Source: Straminergon stramineum (Eukaryota > Streptophyta > Bryopsida > Hypnales > Calliergonaceae). From it: a stretch of 64,000 nucleotides of DNA. Below are positions 58,734 through 64,000 of the stretch, in pieces. The DNA lies in the NCBI GenBank assembly GCA_963920665.1, contig OY987266.1, positions 10,359,001 to 10,423,000 on the forward strand, in the 5' to 3' direction. The first letter of the stretch is position 1, and each line of letters starts with the position of its first letter. The notes beneath the pieces are model-generated. The model did no database searches, had not been told where the DNA came from, and saw only the letters and a program-made list of their open reading frames with translations. Position numbers and translations under genes: made by a program.

Positions 58734-60775
58734 AGGTTTGCAACTCTCAAGTGCCGCCATTGCAGTGGCGATTACGCCCATGTAGTCTTTTTTCTTTTTT
58801 TCATTTTTTTCTTTTTTTGGCACAAACTGAAGAAGGCTTTCAATTGCAAGGAATTGTCCACTGTGGTTTGTTCTGTTTGACACAAATGATAATTTTCATT
58901 GCACAAAAAGAGGGACCACAGAAGCCCCGCCGATGACCGACGACAGAGGCATCCTATGGAGTACTTCAATCACTGAAAAAGTTTTCTGTAGTAAGAGCCA
59001 CGAGCCCACGACGTTGACTTGGGACGTTCATAAACCGATTGCAGCCATTAATAACTGTTCGATCGTTCGATTTGAGATCCCCATTCCAAGGATTCCAGCC
59101 TTCCAGCCTTCCAGACACGAGGGGTTCCAGTTTTTCGGCTACACGAAACTCAAGGAAACGAGAGGATGGTGGGCACACGCAAAGCGAATGTGGAATATGC
59201 TCTTATGACAATTAATTTTCCAAATTTGTGGATCAAGATTTGTTTACGAAAGGAATCTTCCGGCCATTACTGATGAGTTCAGTGACTGAAGTTATTTGAT
59301 GTTTCAATGGCGTCTTTTGCACTCACAGCATGATAGCATTCATTCTCCTCATTGCATGATAACATCGTATAACCGGGCAATGGTCCTCCCCATGCTGGGA
59401 AGGTGATATGCTTTGCTACATCTGTGGGAGTTACTTTTCAGTTAATTCAAGGATTGGAGACTTGCGGTTGGTTGAAAAGTCATAGAAGACAATTTTGTTC
59501 ACTGTAGGCTTCCTTTTCAATTCAAGGATGCAAAAGGGACCCCTACCTCATGGTAAAGAATGTTACGTGGAAGTTTGCCGCTACTCTCTCATCCAATCTG
59601 ACCCTGCTAATTCGGGATCCTGGTTAACGCACATTCAGGTCTGATTCGACACATTGGTGCTGAAATAATTTAATTTTAGAATTTCGACAGTTCGGCAATT
59701 CAATTTAGATTTTTTTAGCTTTCGGCACTTTGCTCTTCCTAATTTTTGGACACTCCTAATTTTGGATTGATTATTTCTATTCATGCGTAAATGTGTTCCT
59801 TTTTCTGAATTTACTCATGAATGATTTTTCTATATTTAGAATTAGCAACAATGGAATTTTTCCAGATTTTTAGGAATAGTTGTACAATTTTTAAAAATTT
59901 CAGACATCGTCCAAATTTTTCCTAATTATTTACGAAACTGACCTACACGTACCGGCAGACCTCTGTTTTCCCCTTTGGAGCTCTTTTGCCCTCGAATATA
60001 GGTTACTGCTTTTCATAAAATTATAAAAGAAAAAGAAAAAGAGAAGAGAATCCTCTCATGCCAGCTCAAGGATCCAGAAAACCCGCTGGAAAATCATGTC
60101 TTGGTTGTCGTGAATCGTATACTACCCTGAAATTGGCCAGGGGAACAGACGTGATTCTGTCGTATGTTCATGCTGGAATCAGGAGTGCGAAATATGCCAT
60201 TCGTTTTCCATTGACTTGGGCTCGATCAATATACATATTATCAGATATTCAACCTAGATTTACTGGGCAATGGAGCGGTATTTCGGGATATGCGACAGTC
60301 TCCGCAAATAAGATCATGTAGCACTGCAATGCATTTCATTTGCTCACGTCGTGAAGGTACGCTTGTAGCTCGAGTCTGAGCTTCTCGTATTGATGTCGAC
60401 TCAAATCGAAGTTAGAGTGGTTGTCGTTAGTCCCACAGTTCTCCCATCACTTGTGATGTCAGTCACGAGACATTTGTGTTCCTCATGGAGCTTCATGATT
60501 ACCGAACTAGACATCGAAAGGAGCTCATGCCATAGTTTAATCACCGTCGTATAGATAGATTCTAGTTCATAATTTTGTGATTTCAGTGTTTGTAGAGTTC
60601 TGTAAGAGTGAATGGGTAGTAGTTTTCTTGAGTTTTGTGGTTATCGAGGGATTTGATTCGACTCTGACTGTAACTGAATATTGGTATTCATGTAGAGTGT
60701 CAATCGCAAGCTGAAAGCTGAAAGTTGGAAGTCTCAGTTTCTCTGTCTGTCGGTGAGTTGAGAAGACTATTTGCA
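58734..60775. other. Region upstream of the haemoglobin gene
   Basis: No supported gene. A pyrimidine-rich run lies near 58788-58818, and an unrecognised 87-codon plus-strand frame at 60058-60321 has no family features. The last 200 bp before 60776 presumably hold the haemoglobin promoter and 5'UTR, but no clear TATA box was chosen. Confidence 0.4.
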
Positions 60776-63054
<2,279 letters not shown>

Positions 63055-64000
63055 GTACATGGCTCTCGAATTCGACCTAATCTACTGTGAAATGTATTTA
63101 GTAGGCATTAAGTTCCTGCTTTAAAAAAAATGGTCTCACTGCGTTCTGGGCACTGATCATCTTAGTGTTGCTCTGTTTGTATCTCAAGCCTTTCCTTGGA
63201 TGCCATGGCTGTCCACAAGTCAAGATTCAAGAGCGTGAATTTTGAGAAGCTTCTCTGAATTCAAGCTAAGTTTGTCTCCAGGTTTTCTCAAAAGGAAGTC
63301 TCTTTGTCTGTTTTTAGTCTCTGCATCACAGCAGGTATACTCTGTAAATAGATTTGCTGACCGGATTGCCGGAATGTAATGCAATGTGCGCACTCAGGAA
63401 CCTAAAATCTGGATGTACAGTAAATTAGACCTTTTAATAACATCTTACAGAGAATATTCCTTGTGATGAGGGCAGATCCCCTTAATTCCATATGGTTGCA
63501 GTTATCATAATAGCAACCTTAATGCGAGCCCCTGTATTCACACTTTGAAGGTATGGTTTTATCTTAGGGTTGATGTACACCAGGGCTGGACCCAAGGACG
63601 TCGTGAATTATCAAAGTGGTGCTTGGTGAAGAGATAGGCACGGTTCAAGTTGGATTTACACTTTGGCCAAGGTTCATGTCATTTTTCATGGATGAGAAGT
63701 CCACTTGGAATCCTACAAGACCAAAGTAGATAATATCTTGTCAATTTCTATGAGCTTTTTTTGCATCTTGATTGGCTTTTTGAAGGAGGCCTAGTTGTTT
63801 TCTTGGAGACCACAATAGGCTAAAATCTCACAACCATAGATTTTGTCTATTTAATTGATCTTGCAATTTATAATGTCAAATTTAATAATAATTAGATGTG
63901 ATCTTGTTATGGTCTCTTTTGGGTTTACACTAAAAGCATCCATGCAAAGTGTTTGTATTTATTTTTGGTCTTGGGCTCTTGCTTTCTATGGTTACATCTA
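63055..64000. other. Downstream of the haemoglobin gene to the window end
   Basis: Holds the haemoglobin 3'UTR and then sequence without a supported gene. No polyadenylation signal was singled out. Confidence 0.4.

Noticed and set aside
60058..60321. 87-codon plus-strand frame starting MPAQGSRKPAGK
   Set aside because: Starts with ATG and has mixed composition, but has no family resemblance, no splice partner and no supporting context.

Overview
The window looks like nuclear DNA of a land plant that is probably not an angiosperm (moss, liverwort or lycophyte grade). The evidence is plant-only gene families (phenylalanine ammonia-lyase, an L-type lectin receptor kinase, a COMT-like O-methyltransferase, a plant haemoglobin), GT-AG introns, Ty1/Copia retrotransposons, MITEs, CCCTAAA telomere-like motifs and long AT-rich intergenic DNA. 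The exact lineage cannot be fixed from the sequence alone.

Three genes look intact. Phenylalanine ammonia-lyase (minus, 30644-33831) has four coding exons that join in frame to 726 residues, plus a 5'UTR intron. A plant haemoglobin (plus, 60776-63054) has four exons giving 169 residues, with the conserved three-intron layout. An MPDU1/Lec35-like PQ-loop membrane protein (minus, 42914-43630) is a single uninterrupted 238-codon frame. A fourth candidate is a small 91-residue protein of unknown function (minus, 12514-14908), reconstructed here from three exons.

Three other loci are broken. A DDE-transposase-like gene (0.2-2.7 kb, plus) has two in-frame stops. An L-type lectin receptor kinase (26.7-28.9 kb, minus) and a COMT-like O-methyltransferase (25.0-26.5 kb, minus) are still readable from end to end but carry stops and frameshifts.

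Most of the rest is mobile DNA and its decay. A Copia element (about 4.05-10.7 kb, plus) is itself hit by at least two MITEs and a third element. A second, more degraded Copia element (44.7-53.9 kb, minus) has recognisable LTRs, a primer-binding site, RT and RNase H remnants, and a 3-4 kb inner block with a threefold repeat. TIR elements lie at 20.06-21.01, 54.14-54.84, 56.09-57.91 and 58.39-58.73 kb. A family with TTAACCCCTAAAGG-like ends recurs at four places. Several local tandem duplications were found, including a 145-bp perfect pair, a 234-bp pair over the MPDU1 5' side, a 79-bp array and a 72-bp array rich in the palindrome GGAGATCTCC.

No operon-like system is present and none is expected. 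PAL and the O-methyltransferase relic both belong to phenylpropanoid-type chemistry and lie 4-5 kb apart, but one is dead and this is not evidence for a pathway cluster. The items most worth a second look are the GGAGATCTCC palindrome family around the DDE locus, the TTAACCCC-ended element family, the three-exon small protein, and the foldback at 19642-19754.
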